Part shown: positions 33,213 to 41,756 of the stretch, piece after piece
Layout: each line of letters opens with the position of its first letter
How positions within the stretch are numbered: the stretch's first letter is position 1
DNA from: Thiotrichaceae bacterium
Lineage (GTDB): Bacteria; Pseudomonadota; Gammaproteobacteria; Beggiatoales; Beggiatoaceae
Direction: 5' to 3'
DNA length: 44,403 bases
NCBI GenBank assembly: GCA_011391085.1
Contig: JAABRD010000043.1
Coordinates: 1-44,403 of the forward strand
Translations under genes and position numbers: made by a program
The notes under the pieces: model-generated
What the model was told of the DNA's origin: nothing
Database searches by the model: none
The model's input: only the letters and a program-made list of their open reading frames with translations

Positions 33213-33578
33213 ATGATGACATCTTCATTCGTTACCAATCGTATTAAATTACCATTAATGTTGGGCTATGTAGGAATCACGTTGTTGAGTGGTTGTGTGC
33301 AAATGCAAATGCCTGACCCTACGCTAGATAACAAGAATATTCAGAGGAAAGACAAACCTGTCTTTTTCCCACCTTCTCCCCCCCCGCCGACCTCCTGCTA
33401 TCGTGTTAAATCAGGAGATACCTTGTTTCGCGTGGCAGTCAATCATGGTCATACCTATCAGCAACTCGCTGAATGGAATGGCTTACAACCCTCTCGCTGG
33501 GATGGCCAGAAGCCTGTCTATGACCTTCATCCAGGCCAACTTTTACGTGTTACATCAGTGAATGTGACTTGTTACTGA
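33213..33578 (+). CDS. LysM-domain lipoprotein
   Basis: A 121-residue predicted lipoprotein. The signal peptide ends with the lipobox LLSGC (Cys at residue 27), after GYVGITLLSG. A Pro-rich linker (FFPPSPPPPTS) leads to one LysM domain, CYRVKSGDTLFRVAVNHGHTY to LHPGQLLRVTS, which binds peptidoglycan. An AAGAGGAA ribosome-binding site lies about 8 nt before the ATGATG. It resembles the N-terminal part of NlpD-type proteins but lacks a peptidase M23 domain. Likely anchored in the outer membrane. Confidence 0.85.
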   Translation: MMTSSFVTNRIKLPLMLGYVGITLLSGCVQMQMPDPTLDNKNIQRKDKPVFFPPSPPPPTSCYRVKSGDTLFRVAVNHGHTYQQLAEWNGLQPSRWDGQKPVYDLHPGQLLRVTSVNVTCY

Positions 33579-33590
33579 AAATTTGAATGA

Positions 33591-33814
33591 TGATGCAAAC
33601 TGGGTGATATATTACCCTCACCCCCAGCCCCTCTCCCTCTAGGAGAGGGGCTGGGGGTGAGGGCGACGATTGAAAATACGGTAAAATTTCTGCTTCGGTA
33701 CTTAAGAATGATTGCCCCCTGCGTTGCATAGCAACGGCGCAATAATTCTTATTGCGCTCCAGAGGAAAACGTACAATTTTACAGAAATTTGACTATATCA
33801 CCCAGATTGCATCA
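33591..33814. mobile_element. MITE-like composite element with type-C and type-F hairpins
   Basis: Ends TGATGCAAACTGGGTGATAT (33591-33610) and ATATCACCCAGATTGCATCA (33795-33814) are a good terminal inverted repeat. Inside are a type-C hairpin (33614-33663), then AAAATTTCTGCTTCGGTACT (also found inverted at 41604-41625), then half of a type-F hairpin (33735-33763: GGCGCAATAATTCTTATTGC). No transposase. Related ends frame 7447-7598, and a single end lies at about 38643-38660. Confidence 0.75.
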
Positions 33815-33826
33815 CCGCCAGCAAAT

Positions 33827-34777
33827 TTAAATATGACTCCCCACCACCCCCACCGGATTCGCCCGAATCTTGGTGATTTTACCCAATTTGCCAAATTCTT
33901 GATGAACCTCGGCATCTTGATGCTTATCACACAGAATCAAAAAGTAACCACCCCCGCCAGCACCACACAGTTTCACCGCATGAACTCGTTGCGAGTGGGA
34001 AAACGCCTCATCCATCTGCCGAATATGAGGGTCGTCAGCAATCAAAGAAGAAGTCGCTTTCTTTTTTAGCCACCCTTCGTTTAAGATACCTTCAAAGGTA
34101 TCGTAATCATTGGCCTCCATGGCTTTTTCTAATTCATCTACCAACGCTAACAGCGGCAAACTTTTATCCACGTTGACCGTCTGCAACACGGTGGTGGAAC
34201 TGCGTTTGATGCCTGTGTTGATAAGATACATGTCGTATTTTTCCTCCAAAAACGCTACGTCTAAGTAACGGAAGAAAGGGCGCCGGTCTTTGGGGAAGTC
34301 AATCCGTTTAAACCCCCCAATACCAGACCCATAACTGTCTTGATAACCCGTGAGAGGGTTGAAACGACGTTCAATCTCCAAAGCAATCCGACAAATTTCA
34401 AAGTCGGAGAGATTGATACCTTGATACATAGACAAGGCTTTCACAATCGCAATCGTGTAAGACGTGGAGGAAGCGAGACCAGAACCTTCAGACAGAATAT
34501 CGGTGTTAAAGGAAATGGTAACAGGCCCCACTCCAAAATACAGAAGCGGTTCCCGGGCCACTTCGTTTTTGATCTGTTCAGGACGTTCCACCACTTCCCG
34601 TTTGGAGTAGTTAATAATATAACTGTCCGTGTGATTGTCGTGAACACTGATGTAAGTATACAAATCCGACGGGAAGCTGATGACGCTACCCGTTTGGTAT
34701 TTGTCAATAAACGCTTGTAAGTCTGTCGAACCGCCTACGAGGGAAATGCGTAGGGGGCATTTGGCTATGATCATCAT
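33827..34777 (-). CDS. GHMP-family sugar kinase (HddA-like)
   Basis: A 316-residue GHMP kinase. N-terminal KCPLRISLVGGSTDLQAF is the sugar-kinase start, the ATP-binding motif 2 is SEGSGLASSTSYTIA (about residues 96-110), and the C-terminal motif 3 is KLCGAGGGGYFLILCD. This layout matches D-glycero-alpha-D-manno-heptose 7-phosphate kinase and fucose-kinase-like proteins; I do not assign a symbol because no heptose gene is adjacent. Likely feeds a nucleotide-activated sugar for capsule or LPS. The start ATGATG is preceded by a run of A and by CACTATC 7-nt repeats, with no Shine-Dalgarno. Confidence 0.85.
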   Translation of the reverse strand: MMIIAKCPLRISLVGGSTDLQAFIDKYQTGSVISFPSDLYTYISVHDNHTDSYIINYSKREVVERPEQIKNEVAREPLLYFGVGPVTISFNTDILSEGSGLASSTSYTIAIVKALSMYQGINLSDFEICRIALEIERRFNPLTGYQDSYGSGIGGFKRIDFPKDRRPFFRYLDVAFLEEKYDMYLINTGIKRSSTTVLQTVNVDKSLPLLALVDELEKAMEANDYDTFEGILNEGWLKKKATSSLIADDPHIRQMDEAFSHSQRVHAVKLCGAGGGGYFLILCDKHQDAEVHQEFGKLGKITKIRANPVGVVGSHI

Positions 34778-34945
34778 ATTTTTTTAGTGGATAGTGAAAG
34801 ATAGTGGATAGTGAAAGATAGTGGATAGTGGATATAGTAAAATTTTCATTGCCCTATACTATTTCCTCTGGAGCGCAATAAGAATTATTGCGCCGTGCGC
34901 CGCGTAGCGGCGGCGCAATAATTCTTATTGCGCTCCAGATGGATA
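34778..34945. promoter_or_regulatory. 7-nt array and type-F hairpin upstream of the GHMP kinase gene
   Basis: On the minus strand, CACTATC repeats with TTTCACTATC steps (34785-34835) run up to the start codon. Behind them lies a type-F hairpin (34867-34939) with arms TCTGGAGCGCAATAAGAATT and complement. Same design as the type-B leaders, with a different hairpin. Confidence 0.65.
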
Positions 34946-34960
34946 TAGTACCATTTTCCA

Positions 34961-37900
34961 TTATTCATTCCCAAGATACTGCCGAATCAGTTTAGAAATC
35001 CCCTCATCATCAAATCGTTGCACAAGTTGACGAATCCTCTTTACAAATGGTTGAAGTTCTGGGCCGTCTTGTTCCAAGATGTCTATCAAATCCAGAATCC
35101 CTGTTAAATCGCCTATTTGGGCGAAATCAAGTAATTCCGTAGCTTGTGTTTTTGAAGGACCTCTCATGGGGACCGAGGAAACGTCTGAAGAGGGTTCTGG
35201 TTCGAAAGAACCTGCCATCGACAATGTGCGACAATCTGAACAAGGTTCTTGCGCAAATGGAAGGTAACAGTCTGGCACGTCAGGGAACTCTAAAATGACC
35301 CCAAATTGACTGCCTTTACCTAGCTGGCTGGCTACTTGTATTTGACTTCCCATTAACTCCACCCATTGTTTTGCCAAAGACAAACCTAATCCCGCACCTT
35401 CCGTTTTTTGTTTCCAATCGCCAATTTTTTCAAAAGGTAAAAAGAGTCGGTCCAGATGTTCCGAGGCAATCCCGATTCCCGTATCCTCTACTTGAAAACG
35501 CAATCTGATTTTGTCTCCCTCTTTTCCTTCCGTTTGTATACGGAATAGGATGGTGCCCTGTTGCGTAAATTTGACGGCATTACTCAATAGGTGAATGAGA
35601 ACTTGCCGAAGTCTGTTCTCATCTGCCCAAATGACCGTTGGCAAATTTGGAGAAAGTTCATAGACAAACGCCAACTTCTTCTGAGTCGCCCGAATTCTAA
35701 ACGTGTCAACAATTTTGTTTAAAAAATTCGTCATATAAATTTCCTTGGGATGCAATTCTACTTGTGCGGTTTGCAGTTGGGAAATATCTAAAATGTCATT
35801 GACCAAGGTCAGCAGATATTCACCACTTTGCTGGATGATACACAGTCCTTCTTTTTGAAATTCCGTCAAATTCTCTTCATTTCTAAGAAGTTGGGCAAAA
35901 CCTAAAATACCATTCAACGGGGTTCGTAATTCATGGTTTAGATTGGCCAGAAAAGCGGTTTTAGTGTCATTGGCCACTTCGGCTGCTTGACGTGCTTCTT
36001 CTAGTTTAACTTGTGTCTCTTTAATATGCAAGTGGGTCTTGAGACGGGCTAACAGTTCGTCTTTAACAATCGGTTTGGTCAAATAATCATTTGCCCCACA
36101 TTCTAATCCCTTTACCAAGTCCATGACTTGATTTTTAGCGGTCAACATGAGGATGGGAAGTTCCATGATTTGCCATTTTTCTCGAAGTTTTCGAGTCACC
36201 TCATAACCTGTCATCTTGGGCATCATGACATCTAGTAAAATCGCATCTGGTTTGAAACCTCCGTCGATGATAGCCAAAGCCTCCATTCCCGAAGTTGCTT
36301 GCACAATATGGTAGTCTTCTAGGGACAAGTAGTTATTCAAAACTTGTAAATTCACCAGTTCATCATCGACAATGAGAACTTTGAAGTGACCTTCTGGTTT
36401 GGCCAACCTAATGTGGTCCTGCACGGAGAGGTCCGGGGCTTCTACGGAGGATAACTTTTGTAGTTTGGAGAAGAGGTCACCTGTCTTCCCTAGTGACACC
36501 ATGGAAGCGGGTTCAGCGGCTATCGGTAAGGTGAAATGAAACCGTGAACCCTGTCCAATTTGAGAGTCCACCCAAATTTTTCCACCATGTAATTGCACCA
36601 ATTGTTTGGTCACCGCCAACCCCAAACCAGTGCCTCCATATTCTCTGGCGGTGGTCCCCGCGGCTTGTTCAAAGGATTCAAAAATGCAATCTAATTTGTC
36701 TTCTGGAATACCGATGCCGGTGTCTGCTACGGTAATGATTAAGTGTTGGTCTGGGACTGGTGGGTAATTACCCTCACCCCCGGCCCCTCTCCCAGAGGGA
36801 GAGGGGAGGGTGGCGGCACCAGTGGTTTTCTCCCCTCTCCCTCTGGGAGAGGGGCCGGGGGTGAGGGCAGAGAAAGCACTACTACATTGTGCTGACACTT
36901 CAATATGACCGTTATGAGTGAACTTAATCGCGTTGCCAATCAAATTATGTAAAATTTGTTGCAACCGATTCTCATCCGCATAGACAGGTGGTAAGTTCGC
37001 ATCAATCGCATTCACCAGTTGCAACGGTTTTTTACCCACTAACGGTTGACTTAAAAACAGTACCATATCGGCAATGTCACGCACTCCAATTGCCCGTAGT
37101 TGCAACGTCAAGTCATGGTGTCTCAATTTGGCAAAATCGAGAATGTCATTGACTAAACTGGCCAAGCGTTTACTACTGGAAATAATCATGGTGAGATTCG
37201 TTTTCACCTGGGGAGATAAGTCACCTGCCACGCCGTCTAATAACGATTCCGCCAGTCCCATGATACCGTTGAGAGGAGTGCGCAATTCATGGGAAGTGTT
37301 GGCTAAAAATTCATCTTTCAACTGGTCTAAACGTTGTAATTCAGCGTTTTTAATTTCTAATGTGTCAAACGAAGACTTTAATTGTTCCGCCATTCGATTA
37401 AATGACCTCGCCAGTTCTCCCAATTCGTCGGCACGTTCGACTGGTAAAGATTGTTTCCATTGACCACTGGCCAGAGTTTTGGCCGCGGTATTAATATGTA
37501 AGATAGGTTGGATAATCCAACGGCTAGTGAGAAAACCTACCCCCAGGGCAATGAGAAGGGCGGTGAACGTAAGTAGAATAGTGAGACGAGTATTCGCCTG
37601 AATTTGTGCCATGAAATCGGCTTCTGGAATGACCACCGTGATAATCCAATCTAATCCTTTCTCGTCACGAAAAGACAAAAGTTGTAAAAACTGACGTTGT
37701 CCCTCTAAAGTAAACTCTAATTGTTGCGATTCCCGAATTTGTTTGAAATCGCCAAAAGTTGTGACCAAATATTTGGCCGTGGCTTGTGTCAAAGGATTCT
37801 CGCTGTCTAGGGCACGGAGTCGTTCTGGTTTGTTCTCTTTCACTCGAAACGTCTTTTCTGGAGTAGAAGTCGCCAGTAACAATCCGGACCGTTCCATAAT

Positions 37901-38614
37901 GAAAATTTGTCCCGTTTTGCCTACTTTCAGGGAACGTAAAAACTTGTCAATTTCAGACAGACGCAACAGTGCCTGGAGGACGCCGGCCAAGGATTTATCG
38001 GGGTGATACAGTGGTAACACGGCATTGAGGAGGAGAGTTTTATCTGAAAAATGGTGGTAAATGTCACACCAGGCAGGCTTCCCTGCTTGCTTGGCGACTT
38101 TGTACCAGGGACGTATCCGTGGGTCGAAGTTTTTGACCGTGTTTAATACCGTGGTACGTTCACCGCGTTCACTCGTGGCATAACGATAAAAATCAAAATT
38201 CGTCTCTTGACCTGCGACTAGCACCACGATGTCACCTTGTTCCATTCTCTCTAAAGAGATAAAGTCGCGTTCCTCATTACCAATGCCGATTAGACTGACC
38301 GTCTGGAATAATTGTAGTTGGTGATATAGAAAATTTTCCCAAGGGGCCAACTGGTGTGGGTCCAACATTTTCAAGTTAATCGCATTCAAAGTATCTTGGT
38401 TAACCTGATGAGGGACGGCTAAAAAAGTGCGCAGATTTTGTTCAACGCGGGCCGTTATCTCAGTGCGTAACTGGGTTGCCACATCATTGACAGCCTGTTG
38501 CCCATTACGTAACGATAGCCAGCCGGTTAAACCAACGGTGGCAACGATTTGTATGACAAAAGGAATGATGATAACAAAACGTAAAGGTAATTGGTTAGAT
38601 ATGTTGGGAATCAT
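34961..38614 (-). CDS. Large dual-kinase hybrid sensor (dCache-HAMP-HK-REC-HK)
   Basis: A 1217-residue membrane protein. TM1 is at 12-34, a double-Cache-like periplasmic sensor at 35-340 (FDPRIRPWYKVAKQAGKPAW, GKTGQIFIMERSGLLLATS), TM2 at 344-362, HAMP at 363-417. First HisKA SHELRTP has H442; its HATPase (about 545-697; NAIKFTHNGH, ADTGIGI, GTGLGLAV) is interrupted at about 578-620 by a repeat-encoded peptide. A receiver at 744-862 has D795 in AILLDVMMPKMTG. A second HisKA has NHELRTPLNG with H894, then a second HATPase (NAVKFTQQGT, EDTGIGI, GAGLGLSL). The C-terminal tail (about 1160-1217) matches two neighbouring kinases. The presence of two kinase cores in one chain is unusual. Start as given; no good ribosome-binding site. 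Confidence 0.92.
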   Translation of the reverse strand: MIPNISNQLPLRFVIIIPFVIQIVATVGLTGWLSLRNGQQAVNDVATQLRTEITARVEQNLRTFLAVPHQVNQDTLNAINLKMLDPHQLAPWENFLYHQLQLFQTVSLIGIGNEERDFISLERMEQGDIVVLVAGQETNFDFYRYATSERGERTTVLNTVKNFDPRIRPWYKVAKQAGKPAWCDIYHHFSDKTLLLNAVLPLYHPDKSLAGVLQALLRLSEIDKFLRSLKVGKTGQIFIMERSGLLLATSTPEKTFRVKENKPERLRALDSENPLTQATAKYLVTTFGDFKQIRESQQLEFTLEGQRQFLQLLSFRDEKGLDWIITVVIPEADFMAQIQANTRLTILLTFTALLIALGVGFLTSRWIIQPILHINTAAKTLASGQWKQSLPVERADELGELARSFNRMAEQLKSSFDTLEIKNAELQRLDQLKDEFLANTSHELRTPLNGIMGLAESLLDGVAGDLSPQVKTNLTMIISSSKRLASLVNDILDFAKLRHHDLTLQLRAIGVRDIADMVLFLSQPLVGKKPLQLVNAIDANLPPVYADENRLQQILHNLIGNAIKFTHNGHIEVSAQCSSAFSALTPGPSPRGRGEKTTGAATLPSPSGRGAGGEGNYPPVPDQHLIITVADTGIGIPEDKLDCIFESFEQAAGTTAREYGGTGLGLAVTKQLVQLHGGKIWVDSQIGQGSRFHFTLPIAAEPASMVSLGKTGDLFSKLQKLSSVEAPDLSVQDHIRLAKPEGHFKVLIVDDELVNLQVLNNYLSLEDYHIVQATSGMEALAIIDGGFKPDAILLDVMMPKMTGYEVTRKLREKWQIMELPILMLTAKNQVMDLVKGLECGANDYLTKPIVKDELLARLKTHLHIKETQVKLEEARQAAEVANDTKTAFLANLNHELRTPLNGILGFAQLLRNEENLTEFQKEGLCIIQQSGEYLLTLVNDILDISQLQTAQVELHPKEIYMTNFLNKIVDTFRIRATQKKLAFVYELSPNLPTVIWADENRLRQVLIHLLSNAVKFTQQGTILFRIQTEGKEGDKIRLRFQVEDTGIGIASEHLDRLFLPFEKIGDWKQKTEGAGLGLSLAKQWVELMGSQIQVASQLGKGSQFGVILEFPDVPDCYLPFAQEPCSDCRTLSMAGSFEPEPSSDVSSVPMRGPSKTQATELLDFAQIGDLTGILDLIDILEQDGPELQPFVKRIRQLVQRFDDEGISKLIRQYLGNE
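36771..36867. repeat. Type-C hairpin inserted in frame within the kinase gene
   Basis: CCCTCACCCCCGGCCCCTCT (from 36771) and complement (to 36867) form the same stem as the intergenic copy at 7476-7572. Read on the minus strand it gives LTPGPSPRGRGE ... LPSPSGRGAGGEG and keeps the kinase frame open. It lies in the loop between the strand ending HIEVSAQCS and the strand HLIITVADTGIGI of the first HATPase domain. Confidence 0.9.
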
Positions 38615-38783
38615 AATTATTAAAAATGGAAAATGGGGGAGTGAGGCAATGTGGGTGATGAGTAAGGGCCAAGACTGCCAATCCTCGTCAATAATTTATC
38701 CTTTATGGCATTATAGTAATATTCGTTCTCATTTGTACCCCCTGCCCCACCAATGCGATTGAGTTAAAGAAAGAAGACCTCAG
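38615..38783. other. Intergenic mosaic of repeat fragments
   Basis: Contains one end (GTGAGGCAATGTGGGTGATG, 38641-38660) of the TGATGCAA-type MITE and a fragment (ATAGTAATATTCGTTCTCAT) of the palindrome seen at 18352. No gene is seen. Confidence 0.5.
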
Positions 38784-38876
38784 TGGACTGGAGGCTTTAG
38801 CCGGCTGGCGGTAGGCGTTCCCTTTTCTCAAAGACTGGAGTGTGCCTACCGCCGGCCGGCTAAAGCCTCCAGTCCA
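38784..38876. repeat. Type-A hairpin
   Basis: Arms TGGACTGGAGGCTTTAGCCG (from 38784) and complement (to 38876). Here GGAGTGG is GGACTGG on the left and CCAGTCC on the right, another compensated arm change, which argues that the stem is maintained. Confidence 0.85.
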
Positions 38877-38907
38877 ACGGCATTTTTTTACTTAATTCAT
38901 TATTCAC

Positions 38908-39014
38908 AGGACTTACGCAACCACTTTTGTAAGTCGTTGATTTGATCCCCCCCGTACACGGGGGGGAATCACTCCCTCCCTCGGGGAGGGTTGGGGTGAA
39001 TGCGTAAGTCCTGA
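38908..39014 (-). mobile_element. MITE-like element, second copy (AGGACTTACGCA ends)
   Basis: CAGGACTTACGCA (38908-38920) and TGCGTAAGTCCTG (39002-39014) are a perfect 13-bp terminal inverted repeat. Internally it is the reverse complement of the 3970-4215 element but with a single AACCCTCCCCGAGGGAGGGA unit. No transposase. Confidence 0.85.
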
Positions 39015-39050
39015 AGGCTACGCTTTGGACTCCTGGTTATTAACTAAGAA

Positions 39051-41537
39051 TTAGTTTACATATTGCTTCACCAATTCGCAAATTTTTTGTTCTTCAAACT
39101 CTTTCGCTAATTGACGCATTTTTTTCACAAAAGGTAACAAAGTCTCCTCGGTTTGTTCCAATTGTTGAAGTTCATCAAAAATTCCGCTGAAGTCCCCCAT
39201 CATGGCTAAATCGAGTAAGACCGCCGCCTGTTGAGAAGAAGGTCCCACCAACACGTCTGACTCCATCACCGTCTCCTCTGCGGGTCCCGATTCGTAAATC
39301 CAAGTCAATCCGAGTAACGTTTGTAATAACTCTAACAACGATTCGAGTCGGATGGGCTTGGGTAAGAAAGCATTGCAACCGGTGGCTAGACTTTGTTGTT
39401 GGAAGGACTCAAAGACGCTGGCGGAAACCGCAATGATGGGCACCTGTTTCAACGCCGGGAGGGCACGCAGTTGACGAGTGGTTTCAAAACCGTCCCACCC
39501 TGGCATGACTAAATCCGTCAAAATTAAGTCCGGGTGCAACTGTTTGGCCTTGGTAAGACCCTCTTGACCACTACAGGCCTCCTCCACAGTAAATCCCAAG
39601 GGCGTCAATAATTGAATCAATACCGAACGGTTCTCCCATTTATCATCAATGATGAGGAGAGTCCGGGACGTCCCTTGAAAACCTTTGACCAGCGACGATT
39701 TATCTGATTCTGTGGGTACTTCTGGAACCGCTGGTAAAGCTAACGTCATCCAAAAGGTGCTGCCCTTGCCAGGCGTACTGTTTACCTGCAATTTACCACC
39801 CATCAGGTCCACCAACTTTTTGCTAATTGGCAACCCTAATCCGGTCCCTTCCGCCCGCCGTTGTTGTTCTCCAACTTGTTGAAAGGGTTGAAAAATTTTA
39901 TCTATATCAGCAGGCGCAATGCCACATCCCATATCTTCTACTTGGAAGCGGATGCAGTCGTCTTCTTGATAGCCAATTTTTAAGACAACTTCTCCTTGGT
40001 CGGTAAACTTCACGGCATTTCCTAATAAGTTGATGAGAACTTGCCGCAAGCGTTTTTCATCCGCGCACACACTCTGGGGCAACGAAGTCAGTGGTTCATA
40101 GCGAAACGAGATGCCTTTTTGTTGGGCCCGCATTTGGAAAAGGTCGGTAATGCCTTGCAAAAATGCGCCAAAATTGAAAGTGCTGGCATACAGTTCCAAC
40201 TTCCCAGCTTCCACTTTGGATAAATCTAGCACGTCATTGATGAGAGTTAACAAATATTCGCCACTGCGTTGAATGATACCGACCCCATCGCGTTGTTTAG
40301 AGGTTAAACTTCGGTCACGATTGAGAATCTGGGCGTAGCCAAGAATGCCATTGAGAGGCGTGCGTAGTTCATGACTCATATTGGCTAAGAAGACACTTTT
40401 GGCCTGATTAGCCACTTCGGCAGCTTGTCGTGCCGTTTCCGCCTGCTGTAACCGGCGCGTCAGTTGCAGTTCTGCTTCAATTCGCAAATTGTCTTGCTGT
40501 AGCTGGTCATTGAGTACCATGATTTTCTCGTTAGCCATCTGTAATTCCGCCGTCCGTTCGGTTACTTTGGACTCCAAACCCTCGGTGAGTGTTTGCACGA
40601 TTGTTTTGGTGGCCTGAATTTCCATCGCCATGGTATGTAACGCCTGCGCAAGTTTGCCCGTACTGTCATTGACCAGCAAGGGAGGTGCATTGGTGAACTG
40701 TTCTTTGGCCACTTGGGCTGAGTAATTGGCAAGGACGCGGAGTCGATGGTGAAGTTCTCGCATAAATAGCAACTTCGTTCCCAACATAAAGACCACCAGT
40801 ACCGCGAAAATAGTTATGGTGTTTCGATTGATACGGTCAAAAATGGCGGACATCTTACGAATGTTGTCGGAAGTCATTTTACTGCTTTGTTGGGCTTGTT
40901 CATAATCGGCATTAACGTGTTTACTCAATTCTGTTTCCAACCGTTGAAAGGTATTCGTGATAATGATCAGGGGAGGTTCGGTATCCCGATACAGTTGGGG
41001 AAGTTCACCAGGCTGGTTGCTATTGAGTGCCTCTCCTGCAATGTCTAGGATAATACCGAGATTTTCTCGAATTTCGGCAAGTTCAGTGGGCCACTTGGAA
41101 GCAGGCCAACGTTGGATAATATTTTGTTTTTGTAAGGCGAGTGAATGGGCTGCTTGCTTGAGAAGAGTATTATCTAACTGGGAATCCAAGTACAATAAAG
41201 TAAATTCATACTTGAACGTTTGCAAGGTGTGACGAAGTTCCTTGAGGGCGAGATGGAAGGGAAGTATTTGTTGAAAAGAGTGATGAACTCGTTGCGCAGT
41301 AGTTTGCGACTGTAATAGATTGTTGGCGTTATTGAAACTGGCATGATGTAGTTGTAACCAGGTCACTAGACCACCTGCGATGAGGACCATGCTTAAGACG
41401 ATAATGTTGAGGAGGATTAGCCAATGGATAGGTAAGTTTCTAAGCATAGTGCGATGTTTTAGTCTATCCTGGGAAAACCAGGTGACTTCTTCAAGTGGTG
41501 AGGGTTGAACCGCAGGGAAAGAGGGACACAGTTTCAT
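39051..41537 (-). CDS. Hybrid histidine kinase (HAMP-like, coiled coil, HisKA-HATPase-REC)
   Basis: An 828-residue membrane kinase. TM1 is at about 38-60, a helical extracytoplasmic sensor at 61-238, TM2 at 240-258, a HAMP-like segment follows, then a coiled coil to about 380. HisKA FLANMSHELRTPLNG has H389; HATPase spans about 493-602 (NAVKFTDQGE, EDMGCGI, GTGLGLPI). The receiver at about 626-745 has D675 in LILTDLVMPGWDG and FLPKPIRL. The C-terminal tail (MMGDFSGIFDELQQLEQTEE, about 772-828) is the shared module. The first 30 residues (MKLCPSFPAVQPSPLEE...) look unlike a kinase start; the ATG at 41447 (MLRNLPIHWLILLN) may be the true start. Neither has a Shine-Dalgarno. Confidence 0.9.
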   Translation of the reverse strand: MKLCPSFPAVQPSPLEEVTWFSQDRLKHRTMLRNLPIHWLILLNIIVLSMVLIAGGLVTWLQLHHASFNNANNLLQSQTTAQRVHHSFQQILPFHLALKELRHTLQTFKYEFTLLYLDSQLDNTLLKQAAHSLALQKQNIIQRWPASKWPTELAEIRENLGIILDIAGEALNSNQPGELPQLYRDTEPPLIIITNTFQRLETELSKHVNADYEQAQQSSKMTSDNIRKMSAIFDRINRNTITIFAVLVVFMLGTKLLFMRELHHRLRVLANYSAQVAKEQFTNAPPLLVNDSTGKLAQALHTMAMEIQATKTIVQTLTEGLESKVTERTAELQMANEKIMVLNDQLQQDNLRIEAELQLTRRLQQAETARQAAEVANQAKSVFLANMSHELRTPLNGILGYAQILNRDRSLTSKQRDGVGIIQRSGEYLLTLINDVLDLSKVEAGKLELYASTFNFGAFLQGITDLFQMRAQQKGISFRYEPLTSLPQSVCADEKRLRQVLINLLGNAVKFTDQGEVVLKIGYQEDDCIRFQVEDMGCGIAPADIDKIFQPFQQVGEQQRRAEGTGLGLPISKKLVDLMGGKLQVNSTPGKGSTFWMTLALPAVPEVPTESDKSSLVKGFQGTSRTLLIIDDKWENRSVLIQLLTPLGFTVEEACSGQEGLTKAKQLHPDLILTDLVMPGWDGFETTRQLRALPALKQVPIIAVSASVFESFQQQSLATGCNAFLPKPIRLESLLELLQTLLGLTWIYESGPAEETVMESDVLVGPSSQQAAVLLDLAMMGDFSGIFDELQQLEQTEETLLPFVKKMRQLAKEFEEQKICELVKQYVN

Positions 41538-41603
41538 GGAGAATTTGTTTAAGTACGAATTGGAACGGAAAATATGCGGTTACCGTGAAGAAACTAAGTT
41601 TCT

Positions 41604-41733
41604 AAGTACCGAAGCAGAAATTTTACTGGATTTTCAATCGTTGCCCTCACCCCCGGCCCCTCTCCCAAAGGGAGAGGGGCCGGGGGTGAGGGCAACGGCG
41701 TTGTTATACCAGAAAATTTCTGCGTCACTACTT
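41604..41733. mobile_element. Composite repeat with type-C hairpin core
   Basis: Outer arms AAGTACCGAAGCAGAAATTT (from 41604) and AAATTTCTGCGTCACTACTT (to about 41732), and inner type-C hairpin CCCTCACC...GGTGAGGG at 41644-41692. Its left arm equals, inverted, the 33670-33705 segment of the composite element at 33591-33814. A 13-nt palindrome GAAACTAAGTTTC lies just outside at 41590-41602. Confidence 0.7.
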
Positions 41734-41756
41734 ATGATACCGTTGTGTAAGATAAA

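Noticed and set aside
32971-33216. 81-residue open frame with QNVFWTP repeats
   Set aside because: It only translates the three 20-bp palindromes and the leader of the lipoprotein gene.
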